From contig NZ_JBGEDP010000001.1 of assembly GCF_041206865.1 (NCBI RefSeq), positions 992,001 through 1,056,000 of the forward strand: a stretch of DNA of 64,000 nucleotides, given 5' to 3'. The notes below the pieces were generated by a model. It saw nothing but the letters and a program-made list of their open reading frames with translations. It was not told the DNA's origin and ran no database searches. Positions 34,243-43,112 of the stretch are shown piece after piece; position 1 is the first letter of the stretch; every line of letters starts with the position of its first letter. Both the position numbers and the translations under genes were made by a program. The stretch is from Mycobacterium sp. HUMS_12744610. GTDB lineage: Bacteria; Actinomycetota; Actinomycetes; Mycobacteriales; Mycobacteriaceae.

Positions 34243-34700
34243 CTAGTTCGTCGCGTAGAGGTCGCTGTAAATGTTGGCGGTGACGGTGGGCGTGGAATGC
34301 CCCATGGTTTTCTGGACGTAGCGCAGGTCTGCGCCGGATTTACGGGCCAGGCTGGCGTAGGTGTGGCGTAGGTCGTGAATCGTCGAGGGCGCCAGCCGCG
34401 TTATCTGCAGAGCACGGGACCAGTGGACGTGGCGGCGCCAGTTTGTTCGATCTGAGGAAGCCCCCGTTTGGTGGGGTGATCGCTTGTTCGCCTGGTGGAC
34501 GCCCCGCGACCCGTGGCCTGAGTGCGTCGATGACGATTTGGGGGAGCGGAACGGTACGAACGGCGGAGCGGGTTTTTGCACGGTCCGACGATGATCCGCC
34601 CTTCCACTTCCGGCGCCGCCTGGCGTACGTAGAGGCGGCGCGCGGTGAGGTCGACGTCGTTGATGAACCGTGTCATCGCATTGGCCTGCGCGGTCGAGCC
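34243..34700 (-). pseudogene. int: degenerate second AICE integrase (C-terminal part)
   Basis: The last 60 codons read Thr-Ile-His-Asp-Leu-Arg-His-Thr-Tyr-Ala-Ser-Leu-Ala and Gly-His-Ser-Thr-Pro-Thr-Val-Thr-Ala-Asn-Ile-Tyr in one frame, while Arg-Arg-Leu-Tyr-Val-Arg-Gln-Ala-Ala-Pro-Glu-Val-Glu-Gly lies in another, so at least one frameshift separates them. The N-terminal half is missing. It is clearly related to the integrase at 12630 but differs at many bases, so it is from a sister element and not a copy. Confidence 0.88.
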
Positions 34701-34758
34701 GCTGGCCTTCAACGCTTGTTTGCCGCCGGACTGCGCTTTCGCCGCAGTGGCATATGAG

Positions 34759-35018
34759 GGGAGGTAATTTTCTTTGGCGCATGCGGCGAAACCAGTCCGG
34801 TGGCTGCGAGCAAGACCACCGCGGCCGCAGACAACTTCGACGAACTGCGCATGGTTGTGGGAGGTCAAGACCTTAGCCCGGATTCGTGGATCCCGTCATC
34901 TGTCGTCACCGGCATCACGGTGGACGTCAACGAGATGCCGGGTGCTGCCACGCAGCCCTCGGGCGTTCTTGATCGACTCGCTAAAAGCGGCGCGAAATCA
35001 GCTGCAGCAGTTAGTTAG
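34759..35018 (+). pseudogene. possible lipoprotein-like gene remnant
   Basis: An open stretch without a start codon reads Val-Ile-Phe-Phe-Gly-Ala-Cys-Gly-Glu-Thr-Ser-Pro, which resembles a lipobox, followed by Asp-Asn-Phe-Asp-Glu-Leu-Arg-Met-Val-Val-Gly-Gly and ending at a stop at 35018. The 5' part is missing, presumably lost when the second integrase was truncated. The call is weak and no family is recognised. Confidence 0.25.
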
Positions 35019-35361
35019 GGTCGAGGACCACGCATAGGGCGGCCATGGCGTCTCGGTGGGGGCGGTGGTAGACGCTCATACCGCGGCGGTCCGAATCCAC
35101 CAGCCCCGCCTTGCGAAGCTGGCCAAGGTGGTGGCTGACGGTTGACTCGGAAAGTTTGAGGGCGGAGGCAAGTTCTCCGGTCTTCTGCTCGCCGGCCAGC
35201 GAGTTGAGCAGTAATGACATTATCTTTACGCGAGCGGGGTCTGCCAATGCCTTAAGACGTAAGGAGAGTCGGAGGGCGTCGTCATCGTTCATGGGCCCGG
35301 CGGCCAGCGGCGCGCAGCACGCCGGCGCGGCGATATCGACTACGGGCAACGCCTTGGGCAT
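35011..35361 (-). CDS. ArsR/SmtB-family metal-responsive repressor
   Basis: 116 residues. An N-terminal Ala-Cys-Cys-Ala-Pro-Leu is a likely metal/metalloid ligand; the winged helix shows Leu-Lys-Ala-Leu-Ala-Asp-Pro-Ala-Arg-Val-Lys-Ile and Leu-Lys-Leu-Ser-Glu-Ser-Thr-Val-Ser-His-His-Leu. The protein ends Val-Leu-Asp-Pro-Asn; related proteins I recall end in Asn-Cys-Cys, so the C-terminal cysteines may be lost. It is divergent from cadI with an inverted repeat between them, which should be its operator. Confidence 0.88.
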   Translation of the reverse strand: MPKALPVVDIAAPACCAPLAAGPMNDDDALRLSLRLKALADPARVKIMSLLLNSLAGEQKTGELASALKLSESTVSHHLGQLRKAGLVDSDRRGMSVYHRPHRDAMAALCVVLDPN

Positions 35362-35387
35362 GGAGCCATTCTGCCACAGGATTTTGG

Positions 35388-35434
35388 CATATATCGAAAA
35401 GGTGGCTGAGGGTGGCGCACGATTTCGATATATG
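35388..35434. promoter_or_regulatory. operator between arsR and cadI: 12-bp inverted repeat
   Basis: CATATATCGAAA (35388-35399) and its exact complement TTTCGATATATG (35423-35434) are separated by 23 bases in the space between the divergent starts at 35361 and 35461. Dimeric ArsR-type repressors bind such palindromes, so both promoters are likely controlled here. Confidence 0.75.
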
Positions 35435-36234
35435 TCTCACAGGTCTGGAGGTCTGCTCTCATGTCCCGCGTTGGGCGTGTCATTCCATCTGTGTAAGTCC
35501 GGGGTGGTCCATCATCGGACCGCCGTTGGGCGGACAGAAGGAGTGTTTTGTGACCAAGACCATGCAGATGCCGGCTGAGGAGACGACCGCGGCGCGGCGG
35601 CTGGCCGAGATGTTCACCGAAGAGACGCTGGACTCGTTGATTAAGGATGCGGTGAAGACCGGGACCCCGATCGACGGCGCGGACGGTTTGCTGAACCAGC
35701 TGACTAAGGCCGTGCTGGAGCGGGCGCTGAATGCGGAGCTAACCCACCATCTGGGCTATGAGGCCGGCGATCCGGCCGGACGCGGATCGGGAAATTCGCG
35801 CAACGGCACCACGCCGAAAACGGTGACCACCGTCAACGGCCCGGTGCAGATCGATGCGCCGCGTGATCGCAACGGCTCGTTTGAGCCGGCGATTGTGCCG
35901 AAGAAGACCCGCCGGCTCAACAACATCAATTCGGTGGTGTTGTCGCTGTATTCACGGGGAATGACCACCCGCGATATCGAAGCCCACCTGCAGGAGGTCT
36001 ATGGGGCGTCGGTGTCGCGGGAGTTGATCTCCAATATCACCGAGGTGGTGGTCGATGAGATCAAGGCCTGGCAGGCCCGCCCGCTCGATGAGGTCTACCC
36101 GATCCTCTACATCGATGGGCTGCGGCTGCGGATCGGCGACAACGGGGTCATCACCACCAAGGTCGCCTATTTGGCCATTGGCGTGGATCTGGAGGGCCGC
36201 AAACACGCCTTGGGCTGCTGGATCCAGGACTCCG

Positions 36235-37652
36235 GAGCCTGTCACGATTTCTGTGTAAGTCAGAGGTGATTTGACTACGAGTTGTATTCTAGCACAATGG
36301 GATTCGCCCAGGGAATAGTCTGGCGAGTGTGTTGAGCGCCACAGTCCAGTTGTGCGTTCCAGTACCCGAATAGCCTCCTCTCTCGCTGGAGATGTTGCGC
36401 AGCCCGAGGTACAGCAACTTCATCGCGGCGTCCTTGTCCGTGAAATGACCACGGTTCTTGGTGATCTTGCGCAACTGGAAGTTGATCGACTCGATCGCAT
36501 TGGTGGTGTAGACGATCTTGCGCAACTCCACCGGATAGTCCAGGAACGGAACGAATTCCCCCCAGGCGTTGTGCCACACGTCAATTGCACCCGGATATTG
36601 GGCGCCGAATTGCTGGTCGAACTCCTTGAGTGCGAGTTCGGCTCCATCGACGGTCGGCGCACTGTAGATCGCCCGCATCGCGGTGGCGACCTTCTTGCGG
36701 TCCTTATAAGACACGAAGCGCATCGCATTCCTAATGACGTGCACGACGCAGGTCTGCACCACGGTATCGGGATAGATCGAGCGGATCGCATCAGGCAGAC
36801 CGGTCAGCCCGTCGCAGCAGGCGATGAGGATGTCGCGCACCCCGCGGTTGCGCAGGTCGATGACGACCTTCTGCCAGAACTTCGCCCCCTCGGAGTCCTG
36901 GATCCAGCAGCCCAAGGCGTGTTTGCGGCCCTCCAGATCCACGCCAATGGCCAAATAGGCGACCTTGGTGGTGATGACCCCGTTGTCGCCGATCCGCAGC
37001 CGCAGCCCATCGATGTAGAGGATCGGGTAGACCTCATCGAGCGGGCGGGCCTGCCAGGCCTTGATCTCATCGACCACCACCTCGGTGATATTGGAGATCA
37101 ACTCCCGCGACACCGACGCCCCATAGACCTCCTGCAGGTGGGCTTCGATATCGCGGGTGGTCATTCCCCGTGAATACAGCGACAACACCACCGAATTGAT
37201 GTTGTTGAGCCGGCGGGTCTTCTTCGGCACAATCGCCGGCTCAAACGAGCCGTTGCGATCACGCGGCGCATCGATCTGCACCGGGCCGTTGACGGTGGTC
37301 ACCGTTTTCGGCGTGGTGCCGTTGCGCGAATTTCCCGATCCGCGTCCGGCCGGATCGCCGGCCTCATAGCCCAGATGGTGGGTTAGCTCCGCATTCAGCG
37401 CCCGCTCCAGCACGGCCTTAGTCAGCTGGTTCAGCAAACCGTCCGCGCCGTCGATCGGGGTCCCGGTCTTCACCGCATCCTTAATCAACGAGTCCAGCGT
37501 CTCTTCGGTGAACATCTCGGCCAGCCGCCGCGCCGCGGTCGTCTCCTCAGCCGGCATCTGCATGGTCTTGGTCACAAAACACTCCTTCTGTCCGCCCAAC
37601 GGCGGTCCGATGATGGACCACCCCGGACTTACACAGATGGAATGACACGCCC
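36235..37652 (-). mobile_element. 1418-bp IS256-family element, copy 4, nested in copy 3
   Basis: Complete element in inverted orientation inside copy 3, with its own 8-bp duplication GGACTCCG (36227-36234 and 37653-37660). Confidence 0.95.
36289..37575 (-). CDS. IS256-family transposase, copy 4
   Basis: 428 residues from the GTG at 37575, intact and the same protein as copies 1 and 2. The frame continues upstream antisense into copy 3, giving an artificial 636-residue reading; the real start is the GTG with GAAGGAG before it. Confidence 0.92.
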   Translation of the reverse strand: MTKTMQMPAEETTAARRLAEMFTEETLDSLIKDAVKTGTPIDGADGLLNQLTKAVLERALNAELTHHLGYEAGDPAGRGSGNSRNGTTPKTVTTVNGPVQIDAPRDRNGSFEPAIVPKKTRRLNNINSVVLSLYSRGMTTRDIEAHLQEVYGASVSRELISNITEVVVDEIKAWQARPLDEVYPILYIDGLRLRIGDNGVITTKVAYLAIGVDLEGRKHALGCWIQDSEGAKFWQKVVIDLRNRGVRDILIACCDGLTGLPDAIRSIYPDTVVQTCVVHVIRNAMRFVSYKDRKKVATAMRAIYSAPTVDGAELALKEFDQQFGAQYPGAIDVWHNAWGEFVPFLDYPVELRKIVYTTNAIESINFQLRKITKNRGHFTDKDAAMKLLYLGLRNISSERGGYSGTGTHNWTVALNTLARLFPGRIPLC

Positions 37653-38895
37653 GGACTCCGAGGGGGCGAAGTTCTGGCAGAAGGTCGTCATCGACCTGCG
37701 CAACCGCGGGGTGCGCGACATCCTCATCGCCTGCTGCGACGGGCTGACCGGTCTGCCTGATGCGATCCGCTCGATCTATCCCGATACCGTGGTGCAGACC
37801 TGCGTCGTGCACGTCATTAGGAATGCGATGCGCTTCGTGTCTTATAAGGACCGCAAGAAGGTCGCCACCGCGATGCGGGCGATCTACAGTGCGCCGACCG
37901 TCGATGGAGCCGAACTCGCACTCAAGGAGTTCGACCAGCAATTCGGCGCCCAATATCCGGGTGCAATTGACGTGTGGCACAACGCCTGGGGGGAATTCGT
38001 TCCGTTCCTGGACTATCCGGTGGAGTTGCGCAAGATCGTCTACACCACCAATGCGATCGAGTCGATCAACTTCCAGTTGCGCAAGATCACCAAGAACCGT
38101 GGTCATTTCACGGACAAGGACGCCGCGATGAAGTTGCTGTACCTCGGGCTGCGCAACATCTCCAGCGAGAGAGGAGGCTATTCGGGTACTGGAACGCACA
38201 ACTGGACTGTGGCGCTCAACACACTCGCCAGACTATTCCCTGGGCGAATCCCATTGTGCTAGAATACAACTCGTAGTCAAATCACCTCTGACTTACACAG
38301 AAATCGTGACAGGCTCCCCGCGTTCAACTGGCCCTCAACGTCGACAACCTCGACGAGGCAATCATGTTCTACTCCAAGCTGCTCAACACCGGGCCGGTCA
38401 AGCGCAAGCCCGGCTACGCCAACTTCGCCGTCGCTCAAGCTGGTGCTCCTGGCGAACCCCGGTCAGGGAGGCACCCTCAACCACCTCGGGGTGGAGGTCC
38501 ACTCGAGCGACAAGGTGCACGAGGAGATCGCTCGGTTGCAGGACGAGGGCATGTTCACCGATGAGGAGATCGGAACGACCTGTCGCTTCGCCACTCAAGA
38601 CAAGGTCTGGGTGACCGGACCGGCCGGGGAGAAGTGGGAGGTCTACACGGTGGTAGCCGACTCGGAAACGTTCGGATCAAGCCCCCAGCACGTCGACCCC
38701 GGAACCGAAGGCGCTGCGTGCTGTGACCGATCGGCGGCTGACGGCGATAAAGAAGTCACGACCACATCTTGCTGCTGAGGCGAGACAATGAAGCCCGCGG
38801 AGTAGGCGCTCATACCACCCACCGATCGCGCGTGTCCGCGCTTTCGTGCACTGTGCGGCTAATTGTCGCTTCGTGACGAACCCTGAAGGTCCTGG

Positions 38896-40665
38896 CTACG
38901 GGGCCATGACGCCGCGGGCCGCCCCGAGCGCTTCCAGCGCGGGGATACCCACTGGTTCGGCCGAAAGCAGCGGCACCACCGCGACCCGATCCGCGTGCCT
39001 ACCCTTCACCTTGTCGATCTCCGGCAGCTCCGCAATGGCGCGCTGCCGGAGCAGCGGTGCGGTCGGGTTTGCGGCTGCAAGCGAGTTGTTGATCACCCAG
39101 GCCCAGGGGCGGATGCCGGCGCGTTCGAGTTCGTCCTGCAATCCGGCGGCCTCGAGGACCGGGGTGGTTTCGGCGAGGGTGACGATGATGACTTTGGTCT
39201 GCTCCGGGTTCTGCAAACGCATCAGCGGAGTCGTGAAGTGTCGGTTGCCCAGTTGCCGTGCGACCTCGCGATGGTAGGAGCCGGTGGCATCGAGTAGCAG
39301 CAGCGTGTGCCCGGTTGGGGCGGTGTCGACGACGACGAACTTGTGCAGCGATTCACCGATGACGCGCGAGAACGCCTGGAACACAGCGACTTCCTCGGTG
39401 CATGGCGAGCGAAGATCCTCCGCGAGGGTCGCCCGGCCGTGCTCATCGAGCGCGGCGCCTTTGGTGGTGAGCACATGTTCGCGGTAGATGCGGGTCGCCT
39501 CGACCGGGTCGATGGTCGACACCTGCAGGTTCGGCAGTGTTCCGTGGAGGGTGTCGATGAGGTGCCCGGCGGGGTCGGTCGTAGTCAGGTGCACTTGGTG
39601 ACCGCCCTCGGCGAGAGCGACAGCGATCGCGGCGGCAATCGTTGTTTTGCCGACTCCGCCCTTACCCATGCACATGATCAATCCGTGGTCCCCGGTGGCG
39701 AGTTCATCGATCAGATTCGCCAGCGGGGTGTCAATCACGTCGGGGGACATTTCTTGTTGCTCATCCGGTGCGCCCGCATCCGGGGTGAATAGCGACGCCA
39801 GGGCGTTCAGGCCGACGATGTTGCTGGGCTTGAGGTCGACCAGGTCCAGCGGCAGGGTCCGTAGTTCGTCGGGCAGCGACGCGATCGCCTGCTGTTCGCG
39901 CTGATAGATCGCAGCAGCGAGCGGGTCGGTGCACCCGGCAGATGCGGGCAGGACACCGTTGATCACGACGTACTGGTGGGTCAAGCCGATCGCAGCGAGT
40001 TCACGCTGCGTGCGGGCGATCTCGGCCAGCGTCGACCTCTGGGCGCGGGCCACCAGCACTAAGCGGGTGCGCTGGGGATCGGCCAGCGCGGCGACTGCCC
40101 CGGCGTAGACGACGCGTTGTTTTTCCAGACCGGACAGCGGCCCCAGGCAGGACGCATCGCCCTTGCCCTCGTTGAGGAAGTCGGTCCACGAGCCCGGCAA
40201 TTGCAGCAGGCGGATGGTGTGCCCGGTAGGGGCGGTGTCGAACAGCACATGGTCGAACTGGCCGAGTTCGCCGTCGGAATCGGTTAGCAGTTCGGTGAAT
40301 TCGTTGAAGGAGGCGATCTCGGTGGTGCACGAGCCGGAGAGTTGTTCGGTGATCGATGCCACCTCCGCGTCCGGCAATAGCCCACGCACCGGGCCGACGA
40401 TGCGTTCGCGGTAGGCGTCGGCGGCCTGTTCGGGATCGATTTCCAGGGCCGACAGACCCTCGACCGCAGGGATCGCGGTGATGGTGTTGCCGATCGTCAG
40501 CCCAAAGACCTGTCCGACGTTGGACGCCGGGTCGGTGCTGACCAGTAGCACCTTCTTGCCCTGGCGGGCCAGCGCGATCGCGGTGGCACACGCGATGGAG
40601 GTCTTGCCCACCCCGCCCTTGCCGGTGAAGAACAGAAATCGTGGCGGAGCGTCCAGAAACTTCAT
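38896..40665 (-). CDS. arsA: ArsA arsenite-pump ATPase (tandem two-domain)
   Basis: 589 residues with two homologous halves, as in bacterial ArsA. Each has a deviant Walker A (Gly-Lys-Gly-Gly-Val-Gly-Lys-Thr at about 15 and 336) and an Asp-Thr-Ala-Pro-Thr-Gly-His-Thr signature. Cys residues in Ser-Gly-Ser-Cys-Thr-Thr-Glu, Ala-Gly-Cys-Thr-Asp and Ser-Pro-Cys-Thr-Glu-Glu are candidate arsenite ligands. ArsA energises a membrane arsenite exporter and receives arsenite from ArsD, encoded 18 bases upstream. The membrane partner in this operon is Acr3 rather than ArsB. Intact, last gene of the operon. Confidence 0.93.
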   Translation of the reverse strand: MKFLDAPPRFLFFTGKGGVGKTSIACATAIALARQGKKVLLVSTDPASNVGQVFGLTIGNTITAIPAVEGLSALEIDPEQAADAYRERIVGPVRGLLPDAEVASITEQLSGSCTTEIASFNEFTELLTDSDGELGQFDHVLFDTAPTGHTIRLLQLPGSWTDFLNEGKGDASCLGPLSGLEKQRVVYAGAVAALADPQRTRLVLVARAQRSTLAEIARTQRELAAIGLTHQYVVINGVLPASAGCTDPLAAAIYQREQQAIASLPDELRTLPLDLVDLKPSNIVGLNALASLFTPDAGAPDEQQEMSPDVIDTPLANLIDELATGDHGLIMCMGKGGVGKTTIAAAIAVALAEGGHQVHLTTTDPAGHLIDTLHGTLPNLQVSTIDPVEATRIYREHVLTTKGAALDEHGRATLAEDLRSPCTEEVAVFQAFSRVIGESLHKFVVVDTAPTGHTLLLLDATGSYHREVARQLGNRHFTTPLMRLQNPEQTKVIIVTLAETTPVLEAAGLQDELERAGIRPWAWVINNSLAAANPTAPLLRQRAIAELPEIDKVKGRHADRVAVVPLLSAEPVGIPALEALGAARGVMAP

Positions 40666-40683
40666 GGGGTATAGCCGGTTCTT

Positions 40684-41091
40684 TCAGCAGCAGTCGGTGG
40701 CGCCTGAGCTGTCGCTGCTGCAGCAACCGCCTCCGGCAGTGGTCGCCTCGGTGATATCGAGGCTGATCGGTCCGGCTGGTCCGGGAGCCTCGACGCCGGC
40801 CCAGGCGGCGAGCTGGGCGCGGTCGGGGTAGCGTCCGGTCATCGCCGTGACTCCATCCACCAGAACCAGCGGCAGCCCGTCGGATCCGGCAACGTGCAGG
40901 AACGCATTCACGGTGTCGGATTCGGCGAACGCGCGCGGTTCGCTTGCCAGGTTGTAACGGGAAACGTCACCGCCGCGGCTGCGGACGTAATCAAGGTCGG
41001 CGGAGAACCTGACCAGTTGTTGGTCGACGTCTTCGCCACAGACGCCCGTGGCGCAGCACAATGCGGGCTCGAACACCTGAACCTTGCTCAT
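40684..41091 (-). CDS. arsD: ArsD arsenite metallochaperone
   Basis: 135 residues from an ATG at 41091 overlapping the upstream arsC-like stop. The ligand cluster Ala-Leu-Cys-Cys-Ala-Thr-Gly-Val-Cys-Gly (Cys12, Cys13, Cys18) is that of ArsD; a thioredoxin-like body follows (Leu-Pro-Leu-Val-Leu-Val-Asp-Gly). The C-terminus has two more vicinal pairs, Gly-Cys-Cys-Ser-Ser and Asp-Cys-Cys. It passes arsenite to ArsA and may weakly repress the operon. Confidence 0.92.
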   Translation of the reverse strand: MSKVQVFEPALCCATGVCGEDVDQQLVRFSADLDYVRSRGGDVSRYNLASEPRAFAESDTVNAFLHVAGSDGLPLVLVDGVTAMTGRYPDRAQLAAWAGVEAPGPAGPISLDITEATTAGGGCCSSDSSGATDCC

Positions 41092-41528
41092 CGAACGATC
41101 TCCTTGGTTTGTGTCGGTGATGTGGTGCGCAGCTGCTCGGCGAGCAGTCGCACCCGAGCCGCTATGTCGTCGCGGATCAGCCGCATGCGGTCGATCCCGT
41201 CGATGCCGCGTTCGGACGGCTCGTCGGTGTCCCAGGTCTCGAACCTGGTGCCCTGGACCGGCTCGACGTGGGCCTCGTTTCCCAGCGTGACGACGACGTC
41301 GACAGCCTCGACGAGCTGCGGGTCGATCGGCTTCGGGTGCTCGCCGGTGATGTCGACACCAACCTCGAGCAGGCATTCCGCTGACAGGGCGTTGACGCTG
41401 GTACCGGGTTTCGTCCCGGCGGAGTACACATCGACGGTGGCGCCGGCAATCTTGCGCATCAAGCCGGCCGCCATCTGCGACTTCCCGGCGTTCTTGACGC
41501 ACACGAACAGCACCGCGGGTTTCCTCAC
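41088..41528 (-). CDS. ArsC-like low-molecular-weight phosphatase-fold protein
   Basis: 146 residues from a GTG at 41528 that overlaps the previous stop. It has the LMW-PTP/ArsC fold but its P-loop reads Cys-Val-Lys-Asn-Ala-Gly-Lys-Ser, with Lys where the neighbouring arsenate reductase has Arg (Cys-Val-His-Asn-Ala-Gly-Arg-Ser). Asp-Thr-Asp-Glu-Pro-Ser sits at the usual Asp loop. It may be a second arsenate reductase (for example mycothiol-dependent) or a divergent paralogue with altered activity. Confidence 0.82.
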   Translation of the reverse strand: MRKPAVLFVCVKNAGKSQMAAGLMRKIAGATVDVYSAGTKPGTSVNALSAECLLEVGVDITGEHPKPIDPQLVEAVDVVVTLGNEAHVEPVQGTRFETWDTDEPSERGIDGIDRMRLIRDDIAARVRLLAEQLRTTSPTQTKEIVR

Positions 41529-41953
41529 GGAAGGCTCCCCTGGGGGCGGGTAGCGGGGACGAGTTCACCGATCAGCTGTTCGACCCGGGCCTTGATCTCG
41601 TCGCGGATCGGGCGGACCGCCTCGATGCCCTTGCCCGCAGGGTCGGGCAACGCCCAGTCCCGGTAGCTGACACCCGGGAACACCGGGCAGGCATCGCCGC
41701 AGCCCATGGTGATGACCACGTCGGATGACTCGACCGCGTCGGCGGTGAGGATCTTGGGGGACTGTTCCGAGATGTCGATGCCGACCTCGGCCATCGCCTC
41801 AACGGCAGCCGAATTGATGGTCTCGGCCGGGGCGCTACCGGCCGAGCGGACTTCGATCCTGTCGCCGGCGAGATGGGCCAGGAATCCGGCAGCCATCTGC
41901 GAACGGCCGGCATTGTGAACGCAGACGAACAGCACACTGGGGCGAGAAGCCAT
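41525..41953 (-). CDS. arsC: arsenate reductase ArsC (LMW-PTP family)
   Basis: 142 residues if started at the ATG at 41953; another ATG at 41965 adds four residues. P-loop Phe-Val-Cys-Val-His-Asn-Ala-Gly-Arg-Ser near residue 9, Met-Gly-Cys-Gly-Asp-Ala-Cys-Pro (shuttle cysteines) near residues 81-88 and Trp-Ala-Leu-Pro-Asp-Pro-Ala-Gly-Lys at the Asp loop are all as in thiol-dependent ArsC. It reduces arsenate to arsenite for export by Acr3. Confidence 0.92.
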   Translation of the reverse strand: MASRPSVLFVCVHNAGRSQMAAGFLAHLAGDRIEVRSAGSAPAETINSAAVEAMAEVGIDISEQSPKILTADAVESSDVVITMGCGDACPVFPGVSYRDWALPDPAGKGIEAVRPIRDEIKARVEQLIGELVPATRPQGSLP

Positions 41954-41993
41954 GGGGTCAACCATTCCGGATTTGAAGCTGATCTGTGAGGAC

Positions 41994-43112
41994 TCAGGAT
42001 TTGGTGCTCGATGTGGCCGCTTTCGCGGGCGACGAGTCGGGTTGCGCCGGTTGAACGAATCGCTTCCGTAGGGCAAGGGAGACATAGACGAGAGCGACAA
42101 GTACGGGCACCTCGATCAGCGGGCCGACCACCCCGGCCAGGGCTTGTCCCGAGGCAGCGCCATAGGTAGCGATCGCGACCGCGATCGCCAGCTCAAAGTT
42201 GTTGCCGGCGGCGGTGAATGCCAGCGTGGTGGTGCGTTCATAGCCCAAGCCCAGGACAACGCCGAGGACATAGCCGCCGCCCCACATGATGGCGAAGTAC
42301 GCAAGCAACGGAAGTGCAATCCGCGCGACATCCAAAGGCCGGGAAATGATCTGATCGCCTTGGAGCGCGAACAGGATCACGATGGTGAACAGCAGACCGT
42401 AGAGAGCCCACGGCCCGACCTTGGGCAGGAACCGCGACTCATACCACTGCCGGCCCTTGGCCCTTTCGCCCCAGCGGCGGGTGAGGAAGCCCGCCAGCAG
42501 CGGGATACCCAGAAAGATCAGCACCGATTTGGCGATCTGCCACACCGAGGTATTGATGGTGGTCTGCTCCAAGCCCAGCCAACCCGGCAGCACCGAAAGG
42601 TAGAACCAGCCCAGCACGGCGAACATCACCACCTGGAACAGTGAGTTCAGTGCCACCAGGACTGCGGCAGCTTCTCGGTCGCCGCAGGCCAAGTCGTTCC
42701 AAATGATAACCATCGCGATGCACCGCGCGAGGCCCACAATGATCAGACCGGTGCGGTATGCGGGCAGGTCGGGCAGCAGCAGCCAGGCCAGGGCGAACAT
42801 CAGTGCCGGCCCGATGACCCAGTTCAAGACCAGCGACGCCGCCATCAGCTTGCGGTCGCCGGTGACGGTGTCGAGGCGGTCGTACCGCACCTTGGCAAGC
42901 ACCGGGTACATCATCACCAGCAGACCGATGGCGATGGGCAGCGAGATTCCGTCGACCTCGACGGCGCTCAGCGCGTCACCGAGGCCAGGGATCACCCGGC
43001 CCAGCAGCAGCCCCGCGACCATGGCGAGGCCGATCCAAAGCGGGAGCATCCGGTCCAGCGCTGAAAGCTTTTTGACCACGGCGGGGTGCTCGGTGTGGGC
43101 GGTGGCGCTCAT
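41994..43112 (-). CDS. acr3: Acr3 arsenite efflux permease
   Basis: 372 residues from an ATG at 43112 overlapping the arsR stop. About ten hydrophobic segments fill residues 22-350. The conserved Cys of Acr3 lies in Gly-Leu-Ala-Arg-Cys-Ile-Ala-Met-Val, and Glu-Leu-Ala-Ile-Ala-Val-Ala follows the Asn-Asn-Phe motif near residue 305. It exports arsenite using the proton gradient, possibly helped by ArsA. Confidence 0.95.
   Translation of the reverse strand: MSATAHTEHPAVVKKLSALDRMLPLWIGLAMVAGLLLGRVIPGLGDALSAVEVDGISLPIAIGLLVMMYPVLAKVRYDRLDTVTGDRKLMAASLVLNWVIGPALMFALAWLLLPDLPAYRTGLIIVGLARCIAMVIIWNDLACGDREAAAVLVALNSLFQVVMFAVLGWFYLSVLPGWLGLEQTTINTSVWQIAKSVLIFLGIPLLAGFLTRRWGERAKGRQWYESRFLPKVGPWALYGLLFTIVILFALQGDQIISRPLDVARIALPLLAYFAIMWGGGYVLGVVLGLGYERTTTLAFTAAGNNFELAIAVAIATYGAASGQALAGVVGPLIEVPVLVALVYVSLALRKRFVQPAQPDSSPAKAATSSTKS

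Larger units (their letters stand above)
35550..38262 (+). pseudogene. IS256-family transposase, copy 3, split by copy 4
   Basis: GTG at 35550, same protein as copy 1. The frame is interrupted after Cys-Trp-Ile-Gln-Asp-Ser (36234) and resumes at 37661 with Glu-Gly-Ala-Lys-Phe-Trp-Gln-Lys. The interruption separates the first catalytic Asp from the second Asp and the Glu, so this copy cannot make an active transposase. Confidence 0.93.
35473..38316 (+). mobile_element. 1418-bp IS256-family element, copy 3, carrying copy 4 inside it
   Basis: Outer ends match copies 1 and 2, in opposite orientation. The 8-bp duplication CCCGCGTT lies at 35465-35472 and 38317-38324. The length, 2844, equals exactly 1418 + 1418 + 8, i.e. 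one element plus an inserted copy and its duplication. Confidence 0.95.
35461..38778 (+). pseudogene. cadI: CadI/ArsI-like VOC protein, broken by IS and frameshift
   Basis: ATGTCCCGCGTT (35461-35472) is followed by 2844 bases of nested IS and then by the rest of the gene from 38325: Gln-Leu-Ala-Leu-Asn-Val-Asp-Asn-Leu-Asp-Glu-Ala, as in the cadmium-induced glyoxalase-fold protein. After Tyr-Ala-Asn-Phe-Ala-Val about 11 bases are missing relative to the family and the frame shifts; the shifted frame continues Leu-Lys-Leu-Val-Leu-Leu-Ala-Asn-Pro and ends Thr-Thr-Thr-Ser-Cys-Cys at 38778. Two independent lesions make it non-functional. Family members act on cadmium or organoarsenicals. Confidence 0.9.

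Noticed and set aside
36289..38199. A 636-residue open frame
   Set aside because: It is the inner transposase read together with antisense sequence of the outer copy.
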